Source of the DNA: Diploptera punctata
Lineage: Eukaryota > Arthropoda > Insecta > Blattodea > Blaberidae
Direction of reading: 5' to 3'
Length of the DNA: 64,000 nt
Assembly: GCA_030220185.1 (NCBI GenBank)
Contig: JASPKZ010010238.1
Location: forward strand, 97,501 to 161,500
In this document: one piece after another, positions 20,354 through 30,659 of the stretch
Layout of the letters: every line of letters starts with the position of its first letter
How positions within the stretch are numbered: the first letter of the stretch is position 1
Made by a program: the position numbers and the translations under genes
The notes under the pieces: model-generated
Databases searched by the model: none
Told to the model about the DNA's origin: nothing
What the model saw: the letters and a program-made list of their open reading frames with translations, nothing else

Positions 20354-21030
20354 ATGCCTCGTTCTGTGTTTACAAAACAGAATAGGGTATTTATGTACGA
20401 TAATTATGTGAAAACAAGAGTCTTGCATAGAAGTAGGTAGACGATTTCGAACACAATTTACAGATGTAACTTCTCTAAAATAGAGATACCGTTCGACGAC
20501 TTGTAAATAAATTTAGATAAACGTGTTTTGTGCTCGATAAAAAACCAAAGGTAACGAAACGTGTGCTTACTGAGGAACAAATAGACAAAGTAGGAGAAAC
20601 ATTAGAACATATGCCAACAAAATCTGTAAGAGTGCTTACTGAGGAACAAATAGACAAAGTAGGAGAAACATTAGAACATATGCCAACAAAATCTGTAAGA
20701 GTGCTTGCTGAGGAACAAATAGACAAAGTAGGAGAAACATTAGAACATATGCCAACAAAATCTGTAAGAGTGCTTACTGAGGAACAAATAGACAAAATAG
20801 GAGAAACATTAGAACATATGCCAACAAAATCTGTAAGAGTGCTTACTGAGGAACAAATAGACAAAGTAGGAGAAACATTAGAACATATGCCAACAAAATC
20901 TGTAAGAGTGCTTACTGAGGAACAAATAGACAAAGTAGGAGAAACATTAGAACATATGCCAACAAAATCTGTAAGACGATTTGCACAAGAAGCCGGTGTT
21001 TCGAAGGCGTTAGAATTGCGAACTACGTAA
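20354..21030 (+). pseudogene. DUF4817-type transposase N-terminus with six-fold HTH segment repeat
   Basis: The frame at 20354 starts MPRSVFTKQNRVFMYDNYVK, the opening I associate with DUF4817 proteins (helix-turn-helix start of mariner-like transposases), and stops at 20438. After two frame shifts an open frame runs 20530-21030: DKKPKVTKRV, then a 23-residue block (VLTEEQIDKVGETLEH + MPTKSVR) six times, then RFAQEAGVSKA and a stop. In relatives the block occurs once, before R-x-LAQE-x-GVSK. The 69-bp DNA units differ at only a few positions (one has GCT for ACT, one AAAATA for AAAGTA), so the expansion is recent relative to the gene's decay. No DDE catalytic domain follows. Confidence 0.8.
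20562..20978 (+). repeat. 69-bp coding minisatellite, six copies
   Basis: Six in-register units of 69 bp with at most a couple of substitutions per unit. The length is a multiple of three, so the frame is kept. They lie inside the pseudogene at 20354-21030. Confidence 0.95.
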
Positions 21031-21500
21031 CTATTACGTTTGTAACCACAGAGAATAACTGAAATGCCTGAATTTCAGCCACGTGATCTTGCGATGCGGT
21101 TTTTGTAATTTATCCTGTCATAAGATTTTCATTAACTTATTTCGGCTATTTTCATGGACCTGCACGAACCAAGTGAAATAAGCAGGAAAATAGCCGTGCA
21201 GTTGCTCTACCGCGTGACGCGGAGTGACGACTCGGTGGTCGCATGCGCTTTTCCAGCTAGCCCGGCCGTAGGTCGGGAGATCCTCTCTACACTTAATTAT
21301 TTCCTTATTTCGTCATTTCTTTTCTCGTCGATTAATTTACAACCTACCATTGCTGAAAGAAATTTTACTTTAGCAGATTGTATTATTAGTGATTTATTTC
21401 TAGTTAATGTCCAAGTTTCACTTCAATACAGCATTTCAAGCACTGCCATTTGAGGAGTTACCTTCTTACCACAATGTTATAAAATAATTAATTAATATTA
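21031..21500. other. Unassigned stretch
   Basis: A 99-codon frame (21154-21453, + strand, starting MDLHEPSEISRKIAVQ) spans it, but I see no domain or codon signal. Part of it contains ATTTCGGCTATTTTC inverted as GAAAATAGCC about 40 bp on, a small hairpin. Confidence 0.35.
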
Positions 21501-21524
21501 ATATTCCTATATTTACATACATTT

Positions 21525-21940
21525 AAATAAATATGTCACAAGATAGCAGCCTGCTAACAAACTTTCTCCGTAGCACTTCTTATTCTACTTCTTTCACAGT
21601 AGCCTCTGCCCGCTCCTGGAATTCCCTCCCTCAAGATATGAGGGGTTCCCACACACTTGACAGTTTTAAGTCACGCTTGTATAATTACTTGTTAAAGAAT
21701 TACATTTTCTCTAAAACTAAATTTATTTTATATAATTAGTAGTATTTTTTTAATTTTTTTCTATCTTGTGCGTTTTATATTTCATTAGTTATCTGGAGTA
21801 ATTCAAAATATAGTTGATTGTAAATAATAATAATCGTAATTCAAAATATAATTGATTGTAAATAATAATAATCGTAATTTAAATGTAAAATTAATTTTTG
21901 TATTTTTTCAAACCAGATTGGGTGGTAGACACGGCGTTAA
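21525..21940 (+). pseudogene. CR1-like LINE C-terminal and 3' UTR fragment
   Basis: The frame from 21533 to 21739 reads SQDSSLLTNFLRSTSYSTSF, TVASARSWNSLPQDMRG and FKSRLYNYLLKN, matching 46855-47027. The 3' UTR follows, including a duplicated TTGTAAATAATAATAATCG phrase (about 21819-21875), to a damaged terminal hairpin (TTGGGTGGTAGACACGGCG near 21920). Confidence 0.82.
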
Positions 21941-22189
21941 AATTATATGCTGATACAGAACGACTTCAATCAACTGATCTTCAAGGAGATATCGATTATT
22001 AAAATTATTTATAATGAGTATAACTATTTAAATGTACCCTGAATATAGAGGATATTATTTTTTATTTAATACATTATTATATAAATTGAATAGGATATGA
22101 TAATCTAAGAAAAAATACCTTTAATGAAGAGAGTTGACGAAAATATGTTTGTATGAAGAATTCGAAGAACACGATTTATTTAAAGACGT

Positions 22190-22545
22190 GGTGAACTAGT
22201 GGTTATGCTCCTTGCCTCTGGTCCCGAGGGTCGCGCGTTCAAACCCGGCCGGGGTCGATGGATTTTTGTAGGATGGAAAAGTCCAAGGAGCAAGTCCTCC
22301 GTAAGGAACTTTAAGCCGTGGGTCCCGAGTCTGAAGATTTCCTTATGAAAAGGCCTCTAAGCAAAATTTACCGAATGTTCCCGTCCTTGTACTACCTTGG
22401 TTTCCTAGATGTCAGTTTGAGGCAGAACGCTGAACACGGACCACTCAAATGACATCTGTATGAAAACAATTGTAACTAAATTAGTATGGTTCAAATTCTT
22501 CCCTGTAGGGGGAGAGCGCCTAAATCTCTGTTAAGGGAAAACATG
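22190..22545 (+). mobile_element. SINE-3, tRNA-derived
   Basis: The head has GTGGTGAACTAGTGGTTATG (A box) and CGCGTTCAAACCCGG (B box) near 22235. The body GGTCGATGGATTTTTGTAGG...CCCGAGTCTGAAGATT...GGCCTCTAAGCAAAATTTACCG is shared with 25419-25715 and, inverted, 43105-44180. It ends near GTTAAGGGAAAACATG. Confidence 0.82.
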
Positions 22546-22619
22546 AGCTTGCAAGATACAAGAAGAAAAAAATCAATAATCCCATGTGAGAAAGATATGC
22601 CTATGTTGAAATTGAAATA

Positions 22620-22968
22620 ATAATTTTAGAATATATGTTATGTATGGAAGTGAAGCCTGGGTTCTGAAGGAAAATAAAAAAAGTAAAATTCAGACAGCGA
22701 AAATGAGATTTCTACGAGCTGTGAAAGGTTGTACAAGAGAACAACATATTAGATATGAGAATATTAGTGAGGAACTAAAAGTACAACCACTTCTTCAACA
22801 AATAGAAGAACACACCAATAATTGGATAGAACATCTGCAGGGAACGACAGAGGATAGGATATCAAAGATAGCGCTGATGTATAATCCTGGAGGAAGACCA
22901 AAAAACGTTGGGTTGAACAGATGTGAGATCGGAACAGACAAAGACCTATTCCGTGAAGTTGTTGTTGT

Positions 22969-23000
<32 letters not shown>

Positions 23001-23010
23001 TTATCCACAT
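22620..23010 (+). pseudogene. LINE C-terminal fragment with (GTT)n(GAT)n tail
   Basis: The frame from 22640 reads MYGSEAWVLKENKKSKI, AKMRFLRAVKGCTREQHI, EEHTNNWIEHLQ and ends in a tail that by chance reads poly-Asp. This is the post-YADD region of the family at 62461-63385. The 3' end keeps GAGATCGGAACAG before the trinucleotide tail. Confidence 0.78.
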
Positions 23011-23084
23011 CGAATATGTCTTGGGAGACCAATATTTGTTATTATTCTATGATTAATACTAATGTGATTTATTAATTACATAAC

Positions 23085-23512
23085 AAATTATCTTTTGAAG
23101 TTTTACAAAGTATTGGCAGTTCCATCTCTTATCTATGGATGTGAAACCTGGACATTAACAAAGGCAGATAGTAAACAAATAGAGGCTGTTGAAATGAAGA
23201 TATTGAGAGCAATAGCAGGATACCAATGGACCGATAAAAAGAAAAACGAAGATATAAGAACAGAATTTAATATATTTAATTTCTGTGAAATAATAAAATA
23301 TTATCAAAATGCTTATCTTCAGCACGTATTACGGATGAATGAACAGCGCATACCAAGAAGAATGTATAATTATAAACCAAAAGGAAGAAGAATATTGGGA
23401 AGACCATTGAAGAGATGGAAGGACCAATTCGACCTATAATGAGATCGGAACAGGCAATTGGGCTTAATCCTTGTTGTTGTTGTTGATGATGATGATGATG
23501 ATGATGATAATG
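23085..23512 (+). pseudogene. LINE C-terminal fragment, adjacent related copy
   Basis: The frame from 23095 to a stop near 23437 reads FYKVLAVPSLIYGCETWTLT, EMKILRAIAGYQWTDKK, RIPRRMYNYKPKGRR and RPLKRWKDQFDL. The 3' end GAGATCGGAACAGGCAATTG leads into (GTT)n(GAT)n at 23470-23512. It is more intact than its neighbour but lacks the polymerase core. Confidence 0.82.
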
Positions 23513-23514
23513 AT

Positions 23515-24118
23515 TACATCAGGTAATTCAGATAATTTTCAGTGATTATGGAAAACTCAGATTGTGCATATAGGATATTGAAGCCGATACCTTTCGAATG
23601 TGAGTCTCGTGCTTTTACTGTGGTCGCCGTTTGGTGAGGAAATTTGTTGAGAAAAAAAACATGCAATGAATGACTGTTACCGTGTTCCTTATCGATTTGA
23701 AATCAGATTCAATTTTAATTTTCACTAAAAGGGAATTACTCCACCTGGAGCGATTTTCTTGTCAGTAACGAACGATTTTTGTTTAATATATAATTCGGTT
23801 ATATTGGTTTATAACCCACAGACATTTCCAGTTTGTTTCAATATATGTTCATCATCCATGGGGGTTTTTCGCGATCCTGAACACTTTAATTTCGATTAAA
23901 GTGCAATTAATTGCATGTAATTAATTAATAATAATAGAATAAATGCGCACAAGTTGTGCAGAATATACACAGTGTGATTCAGAAATATGGTTATACGTTT
24001 GATCGCATTTTGTGACGAAAATATTATTATTAAAGGAAATATGATGTTATCATTGGAAAGGGAATCCTTCAAATTACAACAATAGAACAAAACAAATCAC
24101 TTACAACACTAAGCAAGT
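23515..24118. other. Unassigned intergenic stretch
   Basis: No supported feature. Confidence 0.4.
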
Positions 24119-24275
24119 CACTTTATTGCTTCAAACTGTTCGCCGTTTACATCCAAGTATAATTGGCAACGCTTTGGGAAGTCATTCATTGCGTTATAAT
24201 ACATCTTTAGAGGAATAGCTCTAATTTCTTCCACAATCACTAATTTCAGCATGTCGACGTCTGCAATGCTACGTT
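24119..24275 (-). pseudogene. Mariner-like transposase C-terminal fragment
   Basis: On the minus strand from about 24268 an open stretch reads DMLKLVIVEEIRAIPLKMYY, NAMNDFPKRCQLYLDVNGEQ and FEAIK, then a TGA near 24119. The ending (RI-x-C...NG-x-F) is how DDE transposases of the mariner/IS630 type found with DUF4817 end. About 50 codons survive without the catalytic centre. Confidence 0.55.
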
Positions 24276-24293
24276 AAACTCACGTCTTGCACG

Positions 24294-25160
24294 TCACAAG
24301 GAAATTAAACATAGGCTCAATTCCGGAAATGCGTGTTATTATAGGCTACATTACAGACTCTTGACTTCCCAACTACCTTAAAAAAAAAGTTAAACTGAAA
24401 ATATATAACACTTTCTGGGCACGCCGTAGCGTAGTGGTTAAGGCACTGAGCTACAAGCCGGAGGGTCGAGGGTTCAAGTCCCGTTGGGGTCAGGATTTTT
24501 AAACTGACCCAAACCCTCTGGCGGCAGTATGGCCCTGGGGTCGACTCAGCCTCTAACGGAAATGAGTACCGGACGCTTGTTCTGGGGGTAAAGGCGGCCG
24601 TCACGCAGGGCTGACAACCCGGCTGACATAAAGTGTCGATTGTCTAGAAAAAGTGGGAACCTTAACCTTCTACTACCCCAAGGGCCTCCGGGCCTGTTGT
24701 GGGATCACTTTAACTTGAACCAGTTATATTATATGCATGCGAAACATGGACTCTTACTTTAAGGGAGGAAAGGAGATTACGAGTATTAGGAACATTTTTG
24801 GACCAAAGAGAGATGAACAGACAGGTGAATCGAGAAGACTGCATAACAGAGAACTACATGGTGTTTATAGGAAGCCAGATATAATGAGAACAGTTAAGTC
24901 TCGTAGACTGAGATGGGCAGGACATGTGGCACGGATGAGGAATGAAAGAGGTGTATGGAAGCTTCTTGTAGGAACACCAAATGGAAAACGCCCAGTTGCT
25001 AGACCATGAATGAGGTGGGAGAATAACATTAATTATGATTTGAGGAAAGTAGATTATACAGAGGATGATTGGAAAATATAGTTCAGGATAGGAATATAAG
25101 GGGAGCTTATGTCCGCGCGGCCATGAACCAACGGGTTCGATGTTGCCAGTGAGTTAGTTA
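24294..25160 (+). pseudogene. RTE-like LINE fragment split by SINE-2
   Basis: 24294-24416 matches the HKEIKHRLNSGNACYY region. 24713-25160 resumes at LPVILY and runs through FGPKRDEQTG, RLRWAGHVARM and the 3' end TTGCCAGTGAGTTAGTTAG. The open frame 24737-25009 ends early at a TGA (GRP*). The SINE at 24417-24712 splits the element, and a few LINE bases around the junction are missing. Confidence 0.85.
24417..24712 (+). mobile_element. SINE-2, best-preserved copy
   Basis: Full head GGGCACGCCGTAGCGTAGTG, GGTTAAGGCACTGAGCTAC, B box GGGTTCAAGTCCCG, body CCCTCTGGCGGCAGTATGG, GTCGACTCAGCCTCTAACGG, AAGGCGGCCGTCACGCAGGG, CGATTGTCTAGAAAAAGTGG, and tail GGGATCACTTTAACTT. It is inserted in a LINE. Frames across it are artefacts. 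Confidence 0.92.
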
Positions 25161-25418
25161 GTTCATATCATAGATGTCCAATTCCTTAATACCAACTGAA
25201 GCCACATATTTTTAGTCCATCCAAATGTGTCTTCCTCAAAGATATCCCAATACAGTTTTTGAAAGCAGTTCTACTGATGTCCATGCGAGATGTGTGACCT
25301 GCTCATTTGATTTAAAAACAATCACAATATGAGGACAATGACACCATCATTGAGTTCCTGATTGTCAAAGTTTCTCCATTCTCATCCCTTATATGATCGA
25401 ATACAATTTTGCACTGTG

Positions 25419-25715
25419 GACTAATGATTATGCTACATGCCTCTAGTTCCCAGGGTCGCCGGTTCAAACCCGGCCGCGGTCGATGGATATTTTTAGGATG
25501 GATAAATCCAAAGAGCAAATCCTCCGGGAGAGACTTCAAACCGTGGGTCCCGAGTCTAAAGATTAGATCCTTAAGCCTGAACAAAGAGGCCTCTAAGCAA
25601 AATTTACCGACCGATCTCAAACATCCTAGTAATATCTTAGTTGCCTGCTAGATGTCTCATTGAGTCAGTGTGTTGACCGCATGACACTCTTGCCATCTTT
25701 GTACAAATAAGGTAA
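25419..25715 (+). mobile_element. SINE-3 copy
   Basis: Head GTGGACTAATGATTATGCTA with B box CGCCGGTTCAAACCCGG (about 25455) and the body GGTCGATGGATATTTTTAGG...CCCGAGTCTAAAGATT...GGCCTCTAAGCAAAATTTACCG. The A box is changed (ACTAATGATT in place of ACTAGTGGTT), so transcription is doubtful. Confidence 0.8.
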
Positions 25716-25734
25716 CTAAAATTGCACTTGGTCT

Positions 25735-26270
25735 ATTCATTCATAGTCTTCTGCTCAAGAGCAGGTCTTTCACTGCAAACTCAGCATTCTCCACTCTTTC
25801 CTTAACTCAGCTTACCTTTTTATCTGCATACAAACCATTTATTTTAATATTGTCTATCATCTGATATCTTTTTCTGCCTCTAACTTTCTTTCCGTTGACC
25901 ATTCCTTCTAGGGCATCCTTCAGTAGGCAGTTTCTTTTTAGCCAGTGGCCAATCCATTTTTTCCCTCTTCTTTATGAGTTCCAGCAATGTTCTTCTTTCA
26001 CCCACCCTGTCTAGCACATCTTTATTTCTTACTTTGTCCATTTTATACGTTCCATTCTTCTCCACATCCACATCTCAAAACCTTCCAGTCGCTTTTCCTC
26101 TTTCCGTCGTAATGTCCAAGTATCTGCACCATATAATGCTACACTCCACATAAAGCACTTCACTAGCCTCTTCCGTAATTCTTTTGCCAAAGGTCCGCAG
26201 AAAATGCTTCTCTTCTTATACTTGGTCTATAAACTCCTGATACAGGGGAGGCTATGGCTCAACAATGGGG
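25735..26270 (-). pseudogene. RTE/BovB-like LINE C-terminal fragment
   Basis: The minus-strand translation gives KELRKRLVKCFMWSVALYGA, DTWTLRRKEEKRLEGFEMWM, WRRMERIKW, then after a shift LLELIKKREKMDW, GHWLKRNCLLKDALEGMVNG and KVRGRKRYQMIDNIK. This is the classic end of RTE/BovB-type proteins. At least two frame breaks are present (near 26070 and 25990). Confidence 0.8.
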
Positions 26271-26282
26271 TACGCCATTAAT

Positions 26283-27084
26283 CTTCTTCTTCTTCTTCTT
26301 CTGCTTCATGAAATTAGGCCTTTTGACCTGTTTTCACATCAAGTGGGATTTAATGAATCCTTCCATCTAGTATATGGGCGTCCAACATTTCTATGTCCTA
26401 TTGGTTTGTACTTTAGTAACAGCTGAGGGATTCTATCTGTAGACATTCTCTTAACATGTTCATACCAGTTGTTTCTTATGTTGTCAATTCTATTTGTTAA
26501 ATTAAAAATATTTAAGTCCTTCCTAATATCCTCACTTCTTTTTTTGTCCAAAATTGTCACACCCGCTACTGAACGTAGGAACTTCATTTCTGCAGTTTCT
26601 ATTTTCCTTCTGTCTGAACGGTTAAGAGTCCAATTTTCACTTGCATATGTTAAGACAGGCACTGCCATAATTTTGTAAAATTTTAGTTGTGTGCTCCTCA
26701 AAGTTTTATTTTTCAGTGTCCGTCTTATAGTGCCACACATTCTGTAAAATCTATTTAATTTAATATTAATATCTTCCTTCTGGCAGTATGATACATTGCA
26801 TCCTAAATAATTAAAATTGTTCACCTGTTGTATTATACTGTTATTAATACTGATTTTACATCTCATATGGTCTTTCCCGTTGAATGCCATTACTTTCGAT
26901 TTACTTTCAGAGATTGTCATATTGAATTTATTTGCTATTTCATTTAATTTATATGCTGCTATTTGTAAATTGTCTTCTGAAGAGCTAAGGATTGTCTAAT
27001 CGTCTGCAAACAGTATGGTATTTAGAATCGTACTGCCAACTTTAAATTCTGTGGTTAAATTTGATTGCCATTGTACAATGATCT
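26283..27084 (-). pseudogene. LINE reverse transcriptase, 3' part, minus strand
   Basis: Minus strand: near 27060 QWQSNLTTEFKVGSTILNTI, then LFADD with the next codon changed to TAG (about 26997), TILSSSEDNLQ, then an open frame 26920-26339 with SKVMAFNGKDHMRCK, FNYLGCNVSYC, YASENWTLNRSDRRK, EMKFLRSVAG, WYEHVKRMSTDRIPQLLLKY and RPYTRWKDSLN. FADD is the catalytic motif (YADD equivalent). The 3' end has a hairpin (26316-26329) and a (GAA)n tail at 26283-26302. The RT upstream half lies at 27758-28050, beyond the tRNA-like array. Confidence 0.88.
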
Positions 27085-27129
27085 CGTATATATATATATA
27101 TATATATATGGTATGATAAGAAAAATAAA

Positions 27130-27200
27130 TGTCTGGACGGGATTCGAACCCGGATCTCTGAGTCTGTACCTCAGCGTGATATCCATTACACTACCAGGCG
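27130..27200 (-). tRNA. tRNA-like core B1
   Basis: Minus strand: acceptor GCCTGG/CCAGAC with one base changed (the sister copies have CCAGGC), A box TAGTGTAATGG, a perfect anticodon stem CTGAG/CTCAG with loop GTACAGA (nominal anticodon ACA) and a T arm CGGGTTCGAATCCCG. Its repeat setting suggests a tRNA-derived module, not a housekeeping tRNA. Confidence 0.5.
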
Positions 27201-27427
27201 AATCCAATTCAAACACTTATTTTTCTTATATATGTATTATACTCTCCATTATTACTAGATGTCGCGAGAACACTGTCTTCACTGCCATCTAGTAGCTGAC
27301 TATATCAAGTAAGCAAATTAAAGAGAATATTTATTTTACTTTATAGCAGTGACGCTTTATCGATGTTATAATTAAATCTTTAACATTGAGCAATGCAAGC
27401 TTAATATGGTATGATAAGAAAAATAAA

Positions 27428-27498
27428 TGCCTGGACGGGATTCGAACCCGGATCTCTGAGTCTGTACCTCAGCGTGATATCCATTACACTACCAGGCG
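27428..27498 (-). tRNA. tRNA-like core B2
   Basis: As core B1 but with the acceptor 3' strand CCAGGC intact, giving six paired acceptor positions; position 1-72 is C/A. All arms fold. There is no T-run terminator right after the core; ATTTATTTTTC follows within about 10 bases and could terminate Pol III. Confidence 0.5.
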
Positions 27499-27586
27499 AA
27501 TCCAATTCAAACACTTATTTTTCTTATATATGTAATAATGGAGAGTATAATACATATATAAGAAAAATAAGTGTTTGAATTGGATT

Positions 27587-27657
27587 CACCTGGTAGTGTA
27601 ATGGATATCACGCTGAGGTACAGACTCAGAGATCCGGGTTCGAATCCCGTCCAGGCA
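27587..27657 (+). tRNA. tRNA-like core B3 (inverted partner)
   Basis: Plus-strand copy of core B, nearly identical to B2 (CACCTGG in place of CGCCTGG at the start, breaking one more acceptor pair). It is followed by ATTTATTTTTCTTATC, a possible weak Pol III stop. Confidence 0.5.
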
Positions 27658-27718
27658 TTTATTTTTCTTATCATACCATATTAAGCTTGCATTGCTCAAT
27701 GTTAAAGATTTAATTATA

Positions 27719-27757
<39 letters not shown>

Positions 27758-27758
<1 letters not shown>

Positions 27759-28050
27759 TAAAGAGTGCAGGAGATAGCGGGCACCCTTGTCTGACCCCCT
27801 TGATTAATTTCTAATGTATTATCGCTCACGCCATTAATAAATGTAGCTTTACTACAATCAAGATTGTAGTTTTTATAAATTTTATTCAGGTTATGAGACA
27901 AATAAGGAACTTTCTCTGACATTTCACCAAATGTTTGATACTCTTTTAGATGAAAAACTAGCGAATGAAATAATGATGGAGCAATAAACTCCAAAAGTGC
28001 AGGAACAAACGTTACTTCACATATTTTTATAAAATAATAATGATAATTGG
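27758..28050 (-). pseudogene. LINE reverse transcriptase, 5' part of 26283-27084
   Basis: The minus strand reads VPYLSHNLNKIYKNYNLDCS, KATFINGVSDNTLEINQG, then with a one-base shift VRQGCPLSPALF up to the TA tract. This is the RT block immediately before the catalytic FADD of the downstream half, so the two halves are one element cut by the tRNA-like array. The element is truncated above 28050. Confidence 0.82.
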
Positions 28051-28054
28051 TTTT

Positions 28055-28700
28055 CATAAAATAAAAAGTATTTTTAAAAATATTTGTATTGGAACCTACA
28101 ATACTGGGAATGAATATGACATGGAACTACAGGTGTCGCTGACGAATTCTATTAAAACATTGAGTTCAATATTAGTTCTGTTGAATATGTGAATCGCATT
28201 TCAATTCACGCATTGTATTGTTGAATTTCAATCATAGCCTACATGCAGCGACGTAGCCTCTGGCCAGCTTGTTCCACGTCTCCACAAATTAACACTTTTA
28301 TGCTATTCCATAGCACCGCAGAACTAATACGAATAATTTATTATATTCCTCTTTTTGTTATTCATACAATTGTGATACCGTGAACTGAATACCAGTAGGC
28401 GGAAGTATGCTTACCTTATTGTACGGTTACATTAATTAGCACAGCCCTATATGGGGTTCATTAGGTTACCTTTTTTATGTTTCTTACAATGCTAGTCTCT
28501 ATGAATGCAATCTGCGATTTCATTTTGTTACAATGCCATGTATAAAGTGGCAATAAATTAAGTTTTTGATCAATCAATACAAACACATGCATGTTATTAA
28601 TGATACCGGATGTTCAAACATTAAAAACGGTATAAATAGACAGAAAAATGCAATTATAATAAGTAATAAGTAGGGCCCGGATTTTATGTAATATCAAATT
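28055..28700. other. Unassigned intergenic stretch
   Basis: No supported feature. Confidence 0.4.
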
Positions 28701-28704
28701 AAGA

Positions 28705-29145
28705 AATATATACGAAATATGGACTCCTACTTTAAGGGAGGAAAGGAGATTACAAGTATTTGAGAATAAAGTTCTTAGGAAAATTTTTGGACCAAAGAGA
28801 GATGAACAGACAGGTGAATGGAGAAGACTACCTAACAATGAACTACATGGTCTTTATAGGAAGCCAGATATAATAAGAACAGTTAAGTCTCGTTGACTGC
28901 GATGGGCAGGACATGTTACACGTATGAGGAATGAAAGACTTGCATGGAAGCTTATTGTAGGAAAACCAGAGGCAAAACGCCTAGTTGGTAGACGAAGAAT
29001 GAGGTGGGAGAATAACGTTAATTATGATTTGAGGGAGGTAGATTATACAGGGAATGATTGGAAATCATTAGCTCAGGATAGGGTTGTATGGAGAGCTTAT
29101 GTCCGCGCGGCCATGAACCTACGGGTTCGATAGTGTCAGTGAGTA
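28705..29145 (+). pseudogene. RTE-like LINE fragment
   Basis: Starts near the YGCET motif (changed to ATATGGACTC), runs through KIFGPKRDEQTGEWRRL, the RLRWAGHV region with a stop (CGTTGA for CGTAGA near 28895) and an open frame 28924-29133 ending MNLRVR. The 3' end is GATAGTGTCAGTGAGTAACT. No clean TSD found. Confidence 0.88.
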
Positions 29146-29321
29146 ACTAAGTAGGCCTAAGTACACATAAATATGTAAGAAAATATTGTGAAATGTGTAA
29201 ATAAATATGTAAGAAAGCAATTATATGTAAAATCCAAAATGTTAGTTCTTTGCTATAAGAAAGAAGTCCACATAGTCAAATCTCTATGTTAATTTTTAAT
29301 CAATTCACTTCTGCTGCAAAG

Positions 29322-29980
29322 TACATCGTGCCCCATTCAAACATCCAACAAATTAATTAATAGAACTCTCAAAGTATGTGGAGTTATGAAATGAGGTTGG
29401 TATTAAAAGAAAGAAAACCCCAAAGAATTTCTGTTTTCATTGTTGCAGTTAATGCATCTGTCGCATGTTGGACAATTATGACGTAAAACAAAATGGCGAC
29501 TCCTCAGTAACGAGCACAAACTGTTTTCTGGTATGTAGAGACGAAGTCAGTGATACAGTGCAAAGAAATTACCAGAGAGAATATGGAGGTAATGCACCTG
29601 ATGGGAAGACCATTAAGGCATGGCTTGGGAAGTTTCTGGCAATTGGAAGCGTTAAAAAAGAATCAGGAGATGCTCGTACACGTGTTTCAGGAGAAAATAT
29701 TGAAGACATTAGAGCAGGATTTCAGAGAAGTCCACAAAAATCAAATCGCTAAGCTTCCCGGCAGTTCAATGACATGTTCAGAACGTGGCATGAAATCAAA
29801 TACAGACATGACTGTTATTGTTCTTGCTACAAATGGTGAACATATAGAGGTCTTTTAGTGTGTGGCAATGAAAATTCTTTGAGATTCTGTTTCGTTTAAT
29901 ACCGGCCTCATTTCAAATTCCGCATACTTTGTTATTTATGACTAATTAAAATATGGGATGTTTGAATGGGACACCCTGTA
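29322..29980 (+). mobile_element. Internally deleted mariner-like transposon with TIRs
   Basis: The left end TACATCGTGCCCCATTCAAA (29322) and the right end, read inverted, TACAGGGTGTCCCATTCAAA, continue to CATCC: 22 of 25 positions match. Both ends start with TA, as expected for mariner-type elements that duplicate TA. Inside, 29465-29752 is an open frame with VTSTNCFLVCRDEVSDTVQR, GKTIKAWLGKFLAIGSVKK and FQRSPQKSNR, the DUF4817-like N-terminus. After it come fragments resembling the C-terminus (RTWHEIKYRHD, NGEHIEVF). The DDE catalytic core is missing, so the copy needs help in trans to move. Confidence 0.8.
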
Positions 29981-29984
29981 CAGT

Positions 29985-30655
29985 ACTGAAGTACAAGTGT
30001 CAACCATTCAAGCATTTAAGCCACATTGGATCGGTGTGCACAATTAATTATAATATAATTTTCCAAATGTTCTGTTGTAATGCACAGTCTTCTGTCTGAC
30101 AATATTTATTTGTAAATTGAAAAAGATCGCTCAACTTTGCAAGAAGTCAACGGTGTATATTTATAGAGAGGGTTTGTGCTAGGAATAATATTCTAAGGGG
30201 GTTCTACATTGTGCCGGCTATCATTAAAACTACTCGCCACTATCAGTGCCGGATCGTCTTTTTGTTTCTGTTGCTTCTACTAGCGTAGATTTGATTACAT
30301 CCAAGGTTATTAATCACAAAGCTACTTGCCCCGGGCCCATAGGAGGCAAGGATTGATTCATCGTTCTTTCCTAGGCGTTTTAGCATAACTCAATAATAGT
30401 TCTCAAAACAACAGAGTGACTTAAAATAAGTGTTTTCACTATAATTATCAATCAGGAAAGCTAGACAGAAAAATAAAGGGAGCTGGAATGATCTAACTGA
30501 GTGAGTTTCCGTATAGGAATCTCAACAACTACGTGCACATAAATCATTAGAACATTAATTTATAAAAGTGATATTTAATGTAAACAATAAGTCTGAAGTA
30601 AAAACATAACCAAGATAAACATTTGATCATTCAAAAAGAAAAAGAAAGTGAATAA
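29985..30655. other. Unassigned intergenic stretch
   Basis: No supported feature. Confidence 0.4.
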
Positions 30656-30659
30656 ATAA

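Larger units (their letters stand above)
27085..27760. repeat. Palindromic tRNA-like repeat array inserted in a LINE
   Basis: Order: (TA)n 27087-27108; unit B1 on the minus strand (27108-27407, 300 bp); partial unit B2 on the minus strand (27408-27535); then an inverted plus-strand unit (about 27545-27720); then (TA)n 27727-27757. B2 and B3 form an inverted repeat of about 130-bp arms around TAATGGAGAGTATAA. The flanking LINE text joins as ...CTGCACTCTTTAG | TATATA | CGAGATCATTGTAC, so the host site was a TATATA tract in the reverse transcriptase gene. The backbone is shared with the 298-bp units at 13851. Confidence 0.85.

Noticed and set aside
22979..23000. Acidic poly-Asp protein tail
   Set aside because: The aspartates are the (GAT)n tail of a LINE.
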